NCBI GenBank assembly: GCA_021790005.1
Contig: JAJYIP010000001.1
Location: forward strand, 1-50,622
DNA length: 50,622 nt
From: a bacterium
GTDB taxonomy: Bacteria; Patescibacteriota; Saccharimonadia; Saccharimonadales; UBA4665
Direction: 5' to 3'
Shown: positions 32,271 to 41,021 of the stretch, in pieces
How the letters are laid out: each line of letters begins with the position of its first letter
Numbering within the stretch: position 1 is the first letter of the stretch
Notes under the pieces: model-generated
What the model saw: only the letters and a program-made list of their open reading frames with translations
What the model was told of the DNA's origin: nothing
The model's database searches: none
Translations under genes and position numbers: made by a program

Positions 32271-32726
32271 GTGCATAACCACATCATTGTTACTAAAATT
32301 ATATTGGTTCATCCTCTGGAGCCGAAAATTTTACTGCTCAAGCGCAGTGCAACCGACCCGAGGCGTCCGGGGCAGTGGGACATTCCCGGCGGTAAATTTG
32401 AACCAGATAAGGACAAGATGCCGTCCGACGGAGCGATCAGGGAGTGTTATGAGGAAGCCGCTATAACGTTAAAGCCAGACGATCTGAGCTTTTTGACCAG
32501 TGATCATGAAGATTTTAACGATGCTGACCCTAAAGTTGTCGATTGGCTGTTTTTTGTCGCTAGAAGTAACTCTGAGCAGGTTAGTTTAAGCTATGAGCAC
32601 GATAGTTTTACTTGGGTAGAGCCAAAATCCGCTCTAGACGGCATGCTTAGTTACGAGCGGCACATTAAAACCATTCAGTATGCGCTCAAGTTTGGTGCTC
32701 TAGCTAAGTACGGTATTACGGCTTAA
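32271..32726 (+). CDS. Nudix hydrolase
   Basis: 151 residues starting at GTG 32271, only 7 bp after ppa, so probably coupled to it. The Nudix box is GGKFEPDKDK followed by GAIRECYEEAAI, with a longer spacer than the strict motif. Upstream LLLKRSATDPRRPGQWDIPGG resembles dinucleotide and dGTP-type hydrolases. Coupling with pyrophosphatase would suit an enzyme that releases pyrophosphate, but this is inference. Confidence 0.88.
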   Translation: MHNHIIVTKIILVHPLEPKILLLKRSATDPRRPGQWDIPGGKFEPDKDKMPSDGAIRECYEEAAITLKPDDLSFLTSDHEDFNDADPKVVDWLFFVARSNSEQVSLSYEHDSFTWVEPKSALDGMLSYERHIKTIQYALKFGALAKYGITA

Positions 32727-32749
32727 GCTTTAACTCAGCCTTATAGTGC

Positions 32750-32758
32750 TGTTATAAT
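32750..32758 (+). promoter_or_regulatory. extended -10 promoter of gap
   Basis: TGT-TATAAT at 32750-32758, with a second TATAAT at 32766-32771. The AT-rich leader ends in AAGGAAAG before the ATG at 32806. Confidence 0.6.
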
Positions 32759-32805
32759 AGTGCTATATAATTAAAATAAATATTACTAAAAAGGAAAGAT
32801 TATAA

Positions 32806-33849
32806 ATGAAAACAAAAGTTGCTATTAACGGTTTTGGTCGGATTGGTCGCGTATCTTTTAGGATCGCCTTTGAGCGTAGCGACATGGAAATAGTTGCAAT
32901 TAATGATTTGTTCGCGACCAGCATTTTAGCTTATCTACTGTCGCATGATAGTAACTATGGTAATTTTCAGCATAAAGTTGAGTTTGACGACAACAGCTTA
33001 ACAGTAGATGGTCAGCGAATTCCAGTTTATGCCGAAAAAGATCCGACTTTACTGCCTTGGCGCGATCTTGAAGTTGATGTAGTCATTGAATCGACCGGCC
33101 ATTTCACGACTGCCGAAAAAGCCAAAGCCCACATTCAGGCTGGCGCTAAAAAAGTTATACTATCCGCTCCATCCAAGGATGATGAAGTTAAGACAATCGT
33201 GATCGGTGCTAACGATAGCGAACTTAAAGACGCTGGCGAGATTATCTCTAATGCCTCATGTACTACCAACTCGGTTGCGGCCGTCATGGATATTATTGAC
33301 CGTGAGTACGGCATCGAGAAAGCCATGCTAACGACCGTCCACAGCGATACGGCGTCCCAGACTCTAACAGACAGTCCAGCTAAAGATTTGCGTGAAGGCC
33401 GGGCGGCACCATCGAATATTGTCCCAACAACTACCGGTGCGGCGATTGCCGTAACCAGGACCGTACCAAATTTAGTCGGTAAATTTGATGGTTTGAGCGT
33501 ACGCGTGCCTACGCCAGTCGTCAGTTTGAGTGATGTTACTATGCTTTTAAAACAATCAACTACCAAAGAAGCTATCAATGAGACGCTTACTAAAGCCTCG
33601 CACGATCCATATTACCAGGGTATTGTGGCGGTTTCCGATGAGCCTCTGGTTAGCAGCGATTACATAGGCAACAGTAACTCAGGCATAGTTGATTTGGAGC
33701 TGACTAACGTTGTCGCCAGCAATCTTGCCAAAGTTGTAGTCTGGTATGACAATGAATGGGGTTATTCGAACCGGTTGGTCGAATTAGTGGCGGATACCGG
33801 CAGACTGTTACATGGAAGTAGTGACGTACCGGAGCCAAGCGAAGGTTAG
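32806..33849 (+). CDS. gap: glyceraldehyde-3-phosphate dehydrogenase
   Basis: Type I GAPDH, 347 residues. Rossmann motif INGFGRIGR; the Asp in AINDLF favours NAD over NADP. Catalytic C152 in SNASCTTNS and H179 in TTVHSD are at family spacing. PTTTGAAIAV and WYDNEWGYSNRLVEL are conserved. It starts a run of glycolytic and pentose phosphate genes on the same strand with gaps of 3-21 bp, so a long operon is likely. Confidence 0.98.
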   Translation: MKTKVAINGFGRIGRVSFRIAFERSDMEIVAINDLFATSILAYLLSHDSNYGNFQHKVEFDDNSLTVDGQRIPVYAEKDPTLLPWRDLEVDVVIESTGHFTTAEKAKAHIQAGAKKVILSAPSKDDEVKTIVIGANDSELKDAGEIISNASCTTNSVAAVMDIIDREYGIEKAMLTTVHSDTASQTLTDSPAKDLREGRAAPSNIVPTTTGAAIAVTRTVPNLVGKFDGLSVRVPTPVVSLSDVTMLLKQSTTKEAINETLTKASHDPYYQGIVAVSDEPLVSSDYIGNSNSGIVDLELTNVVASNLAKVVVWYDNEWGYSNRLVELVADTGRLLHGSSDVPEPSEG

Positions 33850-33852
33850 ACT

Positions 33853-34299
33853 ATGAAGATTTATTTGGGCAGTGACCACAATGGTTATGAATTACGCACT
33901 AAACTGGCTGAATTCTTAAAACGGAGTGGATTTGAAGTTGTCGATGAAGGCGATCAGAAACCTAATCCAAATGATGACTTTCCGGTTTTTGCCAGCCGGG
34001 TAGTCAGCGCCATAAGAACTAGCGACGATTTCGAAGCGCGTGGAATATTAATTTGTGGTAGCGGTCAAGGAATGTGTATGGCCGCTAACCGTTTTCGTGG
34101 TATCCGGGCGGCTTTATGCTGGAATTTAATTGAAGCCAAATCATCACGCAATGACGATAACAGTAACGTCTTGTGCTTAAGCGCCACATCAACCAGCTTA
34201 AAGGAAGCCGAACCAATTGTTATTACCTGGTTATCGACTCCTTTTGCTGGGGCAGCCAGGTTTAAGCGCCGCTTAACGGAACTGGACAACTTATCCTGA
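33853..34299 (+). CDS. rpiB: ribose-5-phosphate isomerase B
   Basis: Interconverts ribose 5-phosphate and ribulose 5-phosphate in the non-oxidative pentose phosphate path. GSDHNGYELR at the N-terminus, the anion-hole motif GILICGSGQGMCMAANR and the later RNDDNSNVLCLSA match RpiB/LacAB proteins. At 148 residues it is complete. It lies 3 bp after gap and before the epimerase gene. Confidence 0.96.
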   Translation: MKIYLGSDHNGYELRTKLAEFLKRSGFEVVDEGDQKPNPNDDFPVFASRVVSAIRTSDDFEARGILICGSGQGMCMAANRFRGIRAALCWNLIEAKSSRNDDNSNVLCLSATSTSLKEAEPIVITWLSTPFAGAARFKRRLTELDNLS

Positions 34300-34320
34300 A
34301 AGGTAGAAGGCAATAAACTC

Positions 34321-34959
34321 TTGGTCAGTATCTGCCCGACTGTAACAGTCCAAAACCGTGACGAATTCGACTCTCAGTTGGCTTTAACGGCGAGTCTTAC
34401 TAATCGATTACATATAGATTTATCGGATAATACGCTGGCACCCAGAAGCCTATTGCCCATAACGGCCATGAGCTGGCCGAAAGATAAGCAGATTGATCTT
34501 CATGTTATGGTGATGCAACCAGGTAATATCTTAAACGAGCTGATCCGATCCAAGCCCCAGCTCGTCATCGTTCACGCCGAAGCTGAAGGTAATTTGTACG
34601 AACTTGCCAAACGCTTTAAGATTAACCGGATTAAAGTCGGTGTAGCCCTACTCCAGCCGACACCGACGTCAATAGTGATGCCGGCGCTTGATTTAATTGA
34701 TCATGTATTAGTGTTTTCCGGCAATCTAGGTTATCAGGGTGGTTCTAGTGTTGATATGACTTTGCTAGGCAAGGTCAGTGAGCTTAAATATGCCAAACCC
34801 AGCTTGGAGATTGGTTGGGATGGCGGTGTTAATGATCAAAATATAGCCGATTTAGTTCGAGGTGGGGTTGACGTTATTAACGTTGGCGGTTATATCCAAA
34901 ACGCCAGTGATCCGCTTCAAGCTTATGCTAAACTAAAAACAGCCGCAGGGATTATCTAA
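34321..34959 (+). CDS. rpe: ribulose-phosphate 3-epimerase-like protein (divergent)
   Basis: A 212-residue TIM barrel. Start is TTG 34321 with GAAGG upstream. Metal ligands H31 and D33 (LHIDLSD) and H61 (DLHVMV) are present, as is the second catalytic Asp in IGWDGGVN and the phosphate end VINVGGYI. The usual HxDxMDGxFVPN loop is changed to HIDLSDNTLAP and the early barrel is poorly conserved. Epimerase function is supported by its place between rpiB and transketolase, but altered substrate use is possible. Confidence 0.82.
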   Translation: MVSICPTVTVQNRDEFDSQLALTASLTNRLHIDLSDNTLAPRSLLPITAMSWPKDKQIDLHVMVMQPGNILNELIRSKPQLVIVHAEAEGNLYELAKRFKINRIKVGVALLQPTPTSIVMPALDLIDHVLVFSGNLGYQGGSSVDMTLLGKVSELKYAKPSLEIGWDGGVNDQNIADLVRGGVDVINVGGYIQNASDPLQAYAKLKTAAGII

Positions 34960-34960
34960 T

Positions 34961-35818
34961 ATGCCTCATAAATTATCTATTAAACAACTTGAAGAAATCG
35001 CCAACGATATTCGCAAGGATATCATCCGGATGCTAGAAAAAGCCGGTAGTGGTCATTCGGCTGGACCGCTCGGTATGGCGGATATTTTTACGGCACTTTA
35101 TTTCGACGTATTAAAACACGACCCAAAAAACCCTGACTGGGAAGACCGGGATATCCTTATATTATCAAACGGTCATACTGTTCCAGTGAGGTATGCCACT
35201 ATGGCTAAGGCCGGTTACTTTCCGCACAATGAACTGATGACGTTACGTAAGTTTGGCTCCAGATTGCAGGGTCATCCAGAACGCAAACGATTACCTGGTC
35301 TGGAATCAACATCTGGTCCCTTAGGCAGCGGTTTAAGTCAGGCTTGTGGCATTGCGCTCGCGCACCGCATGGACCAAATACACCATCGCTGGGTATATGT
35401 TGTGATGGGCGACGGCGAAACAGACGAAGGCAATGTCTGGGAGGCGGCGATGCTGGCCGGTGCTAATCACCTCAGTAATGTGATTGCAATTATTGATCGC
35501 AACAACATCCAGATCGATGGACCGACCGAAGTGGTGATGCCGCTCGAGGATTACAGGGCAAAATGGGAGGCGTTCGGCTGGCACGTATTGGAAATTGACG
35601 GCAACAATATAGAGGACGTGATAGATGCCTGCGCGATGGGCCGCGCAATTGTTGAAAAACCGGTTATGATCTTAGCTCATACTGTTGCCGGTAAAGGCGT
35701 TGACTTCATGGAATACGATTTTCACTGGCATGGTATGCCGCCAAACTTTGAACAGGCCAATAAGGCATTAAAAGAGCTTAGGACGCTCGGCGGTAAGATC
35801 AGGAGCGAACATGAGTAG
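34961..35818 (+). CDS. transketolase, N-terminal subunit
   Basis: 285 residues covering the thiamine-diphosphate-binding half of transketolase. GSGHSAGPLGMADIFTALYF, the GPLGSGLSQACGIALA segment and the ThDP motif GDGETDEGNVWEAA to NNIQIDGPT are intact. The pyrimidine-binding half is encoded by the next gene, which overlaps it by 8 bp, so the two chains form the split enzyme known from archaea and many bacteria. It acts in the non-oxidative pentose phosphate pathway. Confidence 0.96.
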   Translation: MPHKLSIKQLEEIANDIRKDIIRMLEKAGSGHSAGPLGMADIFTALYFDVLKHDPKNPDWEDRDILILSNGHTVPVRYATMAKAGYFPHNELMTLRKFGSRLQGHPERKRLPGLESTSGPLGSGLSQACGIALAHRMDQIHHRWVYVVMGDGETDEGNVWEAAMLAGANHLSNVIAIIDRNNIQIDGPTEVVMPLEDYRAKWEAFGWHVLEIDGNNIEDVIDACAMGRAIVEKPVMILAHTVAGKGVDFMEYDFHWHGMPPNFEQANKALKELRTLGGKIRSEHE

Positions 35819-36785
35819 CCTAGTTTATGACGTTGGTAAGGATAAATTGTCGGAAGAGCCAATCAGAAAAGGGTTTGGTCGCGGTCTCGAGAGAGCTGGA
35901 CACGAAAATGCGAACGTTGTGGCGGCTTGCGCCGATCTAACTGAATCCACCCAGATGCATTTGTTTCGACAGTCATTTCCTGATAGGTTCGTTGAAATCG
36001 GGATTGCCGAGCAGAATCTTGTGACCGTCGGTAGTGGTCTGGCGGCGGCCGGTAAGATACCGTTCGTTAGTAGTTATGCAGCATTCAGTCCTGGCCGTAA
36101 CTGGGAGCAGATCAGGACAACTATTTGCTTAAACGATGTGCCGGTAAAGATTATCGGATCGCATGCCGGTGTCAGTGTTGGCCCTGATGGAGCAACGCAC
36201 CAAATGCTTGAGGATATCGCCTTAATGCGCGTATTACCAAATATGGTAGTCATAGCGCCCTGCGATAGTATCGAAGCCGAAAAAGCGACCCTGGCCATGG
36301 CAACTGACAAACGCCCTAATTACATGCGTTTGGCCAGAGAAGCAACACCAATTATTACTAAACCGGAAACTCCTTTTGTAATCGGCAAAGCCCAAATTTT
36401 TGAAGTCGGCAGCGATGTGACCATTATTGCGACCGGTACAATGACTTACCAGGCGCTTTTGGCGGCCGATCAGCTATATAAGGACGGAATTGAGGCTGAA
36501 GTGGTACACGTGGCGACGATTAAGCCGCTAGATACTGATTTGATTCTAGCCAGTGTTAAAAAGACCAAAGCTGTCGTGACGGCTGAAGAAGGTCAAATGA
36601 ATGGCGGTCTGGGCGGAGCGATCAGCGAACTGCTTGGTGAGTACTATCCGGCTCCGCTGCGCCGCATCGGCATGAAAGACCGGTTTGGCGAATCCGGCGA
36701 ACCTAACGAACTGATGCAGTATTTCGGTCTGGACGCTAACCATATACGTTTAGCAGCACATGAAGTAGTTGAGCGCAAAAAGTAA
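35811..36785 (+). CDS. transketolase, C-terminal subunit
   Basis: 324 residues with the pyrimidine-binding domain (VEIGIAEQNLVTVGSGLAAAG holding the catalytic Glu, then PFVSSYAAF) and the C-terminal domain (VTIIATGTMTYQAL, VVTAEEGQMNGGLGGAI). It works with the preceding subunit. The 8-bp overlap ensures coupled translation. No loss of key residues was noticed. Confidence 0.96.
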   Translation: MSSLVYDVGKDKLSEEPIRKGFGRGLERAGHENANVVAACADLTESTQMHLFRQSFPDRFVEIGIAEQNLVTVGSGLAAAGKIPFVSSYAAFSPGRNWEQIRTTICLNDVPVKIIGSHAGVSVGPDGATHQMLEDIALMRVLPNMVVIAPCDSIEAEKATLAMATDKRPNYMRLAREATPIITKPETPFVIGKAQIFEVGSDVTIIATGTMTYQALLAADQLYKDGIEAEVVHVATIKPLDTDLILASVKKTKAVVTAEEGQMNGGLGGAISELLGEYYPAPLRRIGMKDRFGESGEPNELMQYFGLDANHIRLAAHEVVERKK

Positions 36786-36803
36786 TAGAGAGGGTGGGAA
36801 GTT

Positions 36804-37718
36804 ATGCCGCGAACATTAGATGAGATGAGAAAAAGCTGCGCACTGGCCAGAGCTCGCATGCAAGATGCTAGAGATCAGCACTGGGCATTCGGGGCCTTTA
36901 ACTTAGATGACGAACCGACTCTAATTGCGGTGGCGCGAGCGGCTCGTAAGCATAACGCTCCGGTGTTAGTTGAGGTCAGTCAGGGTGAAGTTGATGACAT
37001 TGGTATCAACAACATCCGTGATCTGGTAGATAATATAAAAAATTCATACGGCATAGAAATTTACGTTAACCTTGATCATAGTCCGAGCGTGGAAGCGGCT
37101 AAGCTGGGCATTGAAGCCGGCTTTGAATTTATCCACATTGATGTATCGCAGGCCGACCACAATGCCAGTGACATGGATATTATCGCGGCCACCAAGCAAG
37201 TCGTTGACTATGCTCAATTAACTGGTGCATCGGTTGAGAGCGAACCACATTATTTTGGGGGCTCATCTAATTTACACACTGAAAAAATCGATTACGAAGA
37301 GATTAAGAAAACATTTTCGACTCCTGAAGGCGCCAAGCTTTTTGTGGACGAAACCGGAATTGACACATACGCCGCTGCAATTGGTAACCTGCACGGTAAA
37401 TATCCGGTACCAAAAATTCTCGATCTTGATCTGCTGAAGCAAATTCGGCAGGCGATCAGTTGCAATATTAGTCTGCATGGCGGCAGCGGTACGCCGGGTC
37501 ACTATTTTAAAGACGCTGTTAAGATTGGGGTTAGCAAGATAAATATTAATTCCGATATGCGTATTGCATACCGTGAAACACTAGAAAAGACATTACAAGC
37601 TAATCCCCATGAATACTCAGTAGCTAAACTCATTTCTCAAGACGTGATTGATGCTGTACAAGCGGTTGTCGAAAGTAAAATCGCTGATTTTAATTCTTCT
37701 GGCCGGGCTCAACCCTAA
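36804..37718 (+). CDS. fba: class II fructose-bisphosphate aldolase
   Basis: A zinc-dependent aldolase of 304 residues that joins or splits triose phosphates. Zinc ligand H92 is in NLDHSPSVEAA, with two more His in GNLHGKYP and ISLHGGSGTP. The catalytic Asp region and KININSDMRIAY phosphate loop are present. GAGGGTGGG gives a good ribosome site. It sits after the transketolase pair, which provides its glyceraldehyde 3-phosphate. Confidence 0.96.
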   Translation: MPRTLDEMRKSCALARARMQDARDQHWAFGAFNLDDEPTLIAVARAARKHNAPVLVEVSQGEVDDIGINNIRDLVDNIKNSYGIEIYVNLDHSPSVEAAKLGIEAGFEFIHIDVSQADHNASDMDIIAATKQVVDYAQLTGASVESEPHYFGGSSNLHTEKIDYEEIKKTFSTPEGAKLFVDETGIDTYAAAIGNLHGKYPVPKILDLDLLKQIRQAISCNISLHGGSGTPGHYFKDAVKIGVSKININSDMRIAYRETLEKTLQANPHEYSVAKLISQDVIDAVQAVVESKIADFNSSGRAQP

Positions 37719-37759
37719 CTAAAACATAAGCGCGGTTGATTATTGACGTAGTTTTAAGC

Positions 37760-37765
37760 TATAGT
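37760..37765 (+). promoter_or_regulatory. -10 box of the small coiled-coil gene
   Basis: TATAGT, 9 nt before the ATG at 37775. A TTGACG lies at 37743-37748, 11 bp upstream. The open frame extends back to a TTG at 37736, ahead of these elements, so that start is not used. Confidence 0.4.
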
Positions 37766-37774
37766 GTACTCACG

Positions 37775-38014
37775 ATGCAGTCTTTGAGTGAGGATGAAAA
37801 ACGGCAGGTCTTGGGTACGATTTTAGCCGACCAATTGAGCGCTCTGCATGATGCAGTGAGTGATTTGCCGGAAGTTAAAAAACAACTTGATCGCCTGGAA
37901 GAACAGGTTGGCATAGTTAAAGATGACGTCAAAGTCGTTAAGGCAGCCATCACCAGCTTGAGCGACCAGATAAATACTCAAGAGAGGCAAATCGCCGAAC
38001 TCAAGGCGTTTTAA
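37775..38014 (+). CDS. small coiled-coil protein
   Basis: 79 residues from ATG 37775. Nearly all is heptad helix: LHDAVSDLPEVKKQLDRLEEQV, then KDDVKVVKAAITSLSDQINTQ. No motif suggests a function. It lies between fba and a PfkB kinase with its own promoter. It differs in sequence from the coiled-coil ORF at 14978 but shares the general style seen in Patescibacteria. Confidence 0.7.
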   Translation: MQSLSEDEKRQVLGTILADQLSALHDAVSDLPEVKKQLDRLEEQVGIVKDDVKVVKAAITSLSDQINTQERQIAELKAF

Positions 38015-38041
38015 TAAACAGTAAGTAAGGGTGGGTGGTCT

Positions 38042-39043
38042 ATGGCACAGAAACCGGATGTAATAAGTGTTGGTGATATCGTTACCGACGTTTTTATTAA
38101 GTTGCTTGACGATCAGGCACGCGAATACACTGACGATCAGGGGCGTTGGCTGACGATGCCGTTTGCCACTAAAATTCCATTCGATATGGCTGAAACAATC
38201 AAGGGTGTAGGCAATGCGGCCAATGCTGCTGTCGCTTTTGCGCGACTCGGACTTAACTCGGCTTTCGCTACCAACGTGGGCAGTGACCAGGAGGGGCGGG
38301 ACATGATCGCTGCCTTACAGACTAATCAGGTGGATACCAGATTCGTCAGTATTAATCAGGATAAGGTCAGCAATGTGCACTACGTCCTGAGGTATCAGGT
38401 TGAGCGGACGATCTTAATTCATCACGAAATTTATGATTACCATTGGCCACATTTACGCCCAGATGAGATGCCGTCCTGGATCTATTTCAGCTCAATTTCA
38501 CAGCATGCCATGGAGTATCACGACCAAATCGCGGACTGGCTAGAAGGTCATCCGGAAGTCAAGATGGCGTTTCAGCCGGGAACTTTCCAGATGGATGCCG
38601 GAGTTGAGCGTTTGCGCCGGATATATGCCCAAAGCGATATTCTAATTGTTAACCGTGAGGAGGCCGCGTTTATTACTGGTGGAAACCGTGATGACTACTT
38701 TGATCTCCTAAATCGAATACACGGTTTGGGGGCACAAGTGGCTGTCATAACAGACGGTCCTAATGGTGCCGTGGCGAGTGACGGCAAAGAAGTTTACCGC
38801 ATGCCGCTCTATCCGGATCCGGCACCACCGGTAGACAGGACTGGCGCTGGTGACGCTTTTGCCTCAACCTTCGTCGCTGCTTTAATTAAAGGTAATACGC
38901 TCGCGGGGGCGTTGCAATGGGCACCAATCAATTCTATGAGCGTGTTGCAAAAAGTCGGAGCCCAAGCCGGTTTGCTGACCGAAGCCGAACTTGAACATTT
39001 TTTGACTAATGCGCCAGAATCCTACAAACCTGAACGCCTGTAA
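38042..39043 (+). CDS. PfkB-family carbohydrate kinase
   Basis: 333 residues of the ribokinase/PfkB superfamily. The second signature DRTGAGDAFAS is complete, with catalytic D271, and the N-terminal GVGNAANAAVAFARLG and NVGSDQEGRDM are typical. Possible substrates include fructose 6-phosphate, ribose and nucleosides. The position after fba makes a sugar-phosphate kinase feeding glycolysis attractive but unproven. AAGGGTGGG precedes the ATG. Confidence 0.92.
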   Translation: MAQKPDVISVGDIVTDVFIKLLDDQAREYTDDQGRWLTMPFATKIPFDMAETIKGVGNAANAAVAFARLGLNSAFATNVGSDQEGRDMIAALQTNQVDTRFVSINQDKVSNVHYVLRYQVERTILIHHEIYDYHWPHLRPDEMPSWIYFSSISQHAMEYHDQIADWLEGHPEVKMAFQPGTFQMDAGVERLRRIYAQSDILIVNREEAAFITGGNRDDYFDLLNRIHGLGAQVAVITDGPNGAVASDGKEVYRMPLYPDPAPPVDRTGAGDAFASTFVAALIKGNTLAGALQWAPINSMSVLQKVGAQAGLLTEAELEHFLTNAPESYKPERL

Positions 39044-39128
39044 GTCTGGAAACTGCTTTAACGCTTATGCTAGGATAGATATAGCTAGGGGTAACATTTA
39101 AATTGCAAGACATAAACATAAATCATCC

Positions 39129-40379
39129 ATGAACCGAACTTTATCATTGCTGTTTGAAGCTCAAGAACCGAACTTTCATCACGTTTTGGCTAGATTAGAA
39201 GCGGCTGGATCGCATGTCTCTCATGACATTCGCCTGGTTGAGCATGTGAATTCCTTGTGTAGGGATAAGATAAGTGCTCTTGGACTTGATCCCCATGACA
39301 CTACTGGTGAAGAGTTGTATCGGGCATTACAGGTTAAGTTGGCTGGTGACGACCAGTTATTAATTAAACGGTTGCGCGCAATGAGCGCTCAACATATTAA
39401 CGCTGAAGCCAATGTGACCGACGGTTTAATTTATGCGCTTGAACAGGCGTCTGTAGAGAAGTTTGGCTATGGCATTAAGAATGCGGTTTTAAAACGGATC
39501 TTAACTAAAATACCGCCCAAACGGACCATGCGCTCGATCGGTTACCGTTCAATAGCCTCCATGCTCAAGCACGAACCCCTCGCTTTACTTACCAGTGTTG
39601 CAATTAACTATGAATCCGAAACCTGGCTTAAACAGTATCGTCAACAAGTTAAGGCTTTAAAACCTAAAGACTGTGAAACCAGAGCCGTTGCGGTTTACGG
39701 TCTGAACCGAAATCACTGGAGAAAACTTTCACTTGAGCTAGCACCAATTATCAAGCAAACGGTCATTGTTGAGCGAGAGTTGTCCACTCTGGTAATCTTG
39801 GATGTTCCTAGTAACAACCCGAAGGCTGGGTTGGCGACGGCCACGCTCGGCTTGGGTTTAAGCGGTTTAAACGAGATTCATTCAAGTGCCAATTATTTGA
39901 AAATCAGTCAAGTCTCGCCCAATTTTGGTGAACGTATGAGTGAGTGTGTGATTGAAGAACCAAAACTTAGTATTGGCCTACTCGATACTCCGTTAAGTTG
40001 GGAAACAGTGCAACGCTTCGTGCATAAGCTTAAAGGTGCACTAGAGCTGGACAAAGAAGACCACCTGGATGTTTGGGAACTAATCGGTTGGCAGCCGATC
40101 GAAAAGATGTTGGTCCGGATCGCACCCGAGCTTAAGTTTTGGCAAGACTCGGGACATTTGGCTCAATTAGATAAGACTCGACCGGTGTCCTTGAATATTC
40201 TAGACAATTCCCTAAACTTATTTAATCATCGCGACTACGACCAGAGGGTTTATCGCAGTGCCCAGCGCAATCTTTGGCAAGAGCTGGTAATACGCTACAT
40301 CCGGCCGGATTTACTGGTTCAGGCTATTAATAACGAATTACAACCTAAATTGGCGCTTGAGTTGACTGTCAATGCCTAA
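39129..40379 (+). CDS. conserved-looking protein of unknown function, 416 aa
   Basis: I recognise no named domain. The N-terminus (to about 90) is charged and helical, with the phrase LDPHDTTGEELYRAL, a pattern I associate with Patescibacteria proteins. A middle region has KIPPKRTMRSIGYRS and SMLKHEPLALLTSVA. The C-terminal part is mixed alpha/beta with WELIGWQPIEKML. It has no signal or membrane segment. CATAAA lies 7 nt upstream and may be a leaderless -10. It is followed after 20 bp by a LOG-like gene. Confidence 0.65.
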   Translation: MNRTLSLLFEAQEPNFHHVLARLEAAGSHVSHDIRLVEHVNSLCRDKISALGLDPHDTTGEELYRALQVKLAGDDQLLIKRLRAMSAQHINAEANVTDGLIYALEQASVEKFGYGIKNAVLKRILTKIPPKRTMRSIGYRSIASMLKHEPLALLTSVAINYESETWLKQYRQQVKALKPKDCETRAVAVYGLNRNHWRKLSLELAPIIKQTVIVERELSTLVILDVPSNNPKAGLATATLGLGLSGLNEIHSSANYLKISQVSPNFGERMSECVIEEPKLSIGLLDTPLSWETVQRFVHKLKGALELDKEDHLDVWELIGWQPIEKMLVRIAPELKFWQDSGHLAQLDKTRPVSLNILDNSLNLFNHRDYDQRVYRSAQRNLWQELVIRYIRPDLLVQAINNELQPKLALELTVNA

Positions 40380-40399
40380 AGAAGAAAGGAATTAGAGTT

Positions 40400-40966
40400 A
40401 TGTATCAGATTGCCGTATCGGGGGCCGCTAAAGGTGATAGTGTCGAAGAAGGTAAAGAGTTAGCTAGAGCTATGGGAGCAGCGATTGCTGACGCCGGACA
40501 TGCTCTGCTGAGCGGTGCAACCATCGGGCTGCCTAATTATGCAGCCGAAAGCTATAAACAAGCTGGTGGTAAGATGAGTGTCGGCATCAGTCCGGCCAGT
40601 TCTAAGGTTGAACACATTCTGAAGTACCGGCTACCGACCGAAGCTTATGACACTATTCTATATACCGGCCTACATTACATCGGACGGGATACGCTCTTAA
40701 TTACGTCGAGCGATGCTGTTGTCAGTATTGGCGGGCGGATCGGCACATTGCATGAATTTACAATTGCCGTAGAGAGTGATACGCCAATTGCGTTTTTGCA
40801 AGGCGCCGGCGGTATTAGTGATGAAATCCAGACCTTGTTATCTTTAGCGCACCCTTTGCGTGAACAGCACGAAATTATCTTCAGCGATTCCCCAACAGAA
40901 CTTATCCATGAGTTAACTAAGACGCTAGATCGTATGCACGGCCACTATAAGGGTCTTTACTACTAG
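40400..40966 (+). CDS. LOG/SLOG-family Rossmann protein (nucleotide phosphoribohydrolase-like)
   Basis: 188 residues. The fold is that of lysine-decarboxylase-like LOG and TIGR00725 proteins: IAVSGAAKGDS at the start, AGHALLSGATIGLPNYAAE, and SIGGRIGTLHEFTIAVE in place of the canonical PGGxGTxxE. LOG enzymes release bases from nucleotide monophosphates; related SLOG proteins bind nucleotides. The loss of the first Pro-Gly and the His next to the Glu leave activity uncertain. Confidence 0.8.
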   Translation: MYQIAVSGAAKGDSVEEGKELARAMGAAIADAGHALLSGATIGLPNYAAESYKQAGGKMSVGISPASSKVEHILKYRLPTEAYDTILYTGLHYIGRDTLLITSSDAVVSIGGRIGTLHEFTIAVESDTPIAFLQGAGGISDEIQTLLSLAHPLREQHEIIFSDSPTELIHELTKTLDRMHGHYKGLYY

Positions 40967-40991
40967 AATAAGTCAATCATCACCCCCGAGC

Positions 40992-41000
40992 TGTTACAAT
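40992..41000 (+). promoter_or_regulatory. extended -10 promoter of uvrB
   Basis: TGT-TACAAT. It leaves a leader of about 15 nt with AGCAGGTG as a weak ribosome site. No LexA-type operator was recognised around it. Confidence 0.5.
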
Positions 41001-41021
41001 TAGACGTTAGCAGGTGTTTAT

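Noticed and set aside
33135-33578. 147-codon open frame on the minus strand inside gap
   Set aside because: It lies wholly opposite a highly conserved GAPDH coding region; the Ser/Leu/Val-rich peptide is typical of an antisense shadow.
37736-37774. N-terminal extension of the coiled-coil protein from TTG 37736
   Set aside because: The extension covers the promoter elements and has no coding character; ATG 37775 is the likelier start.
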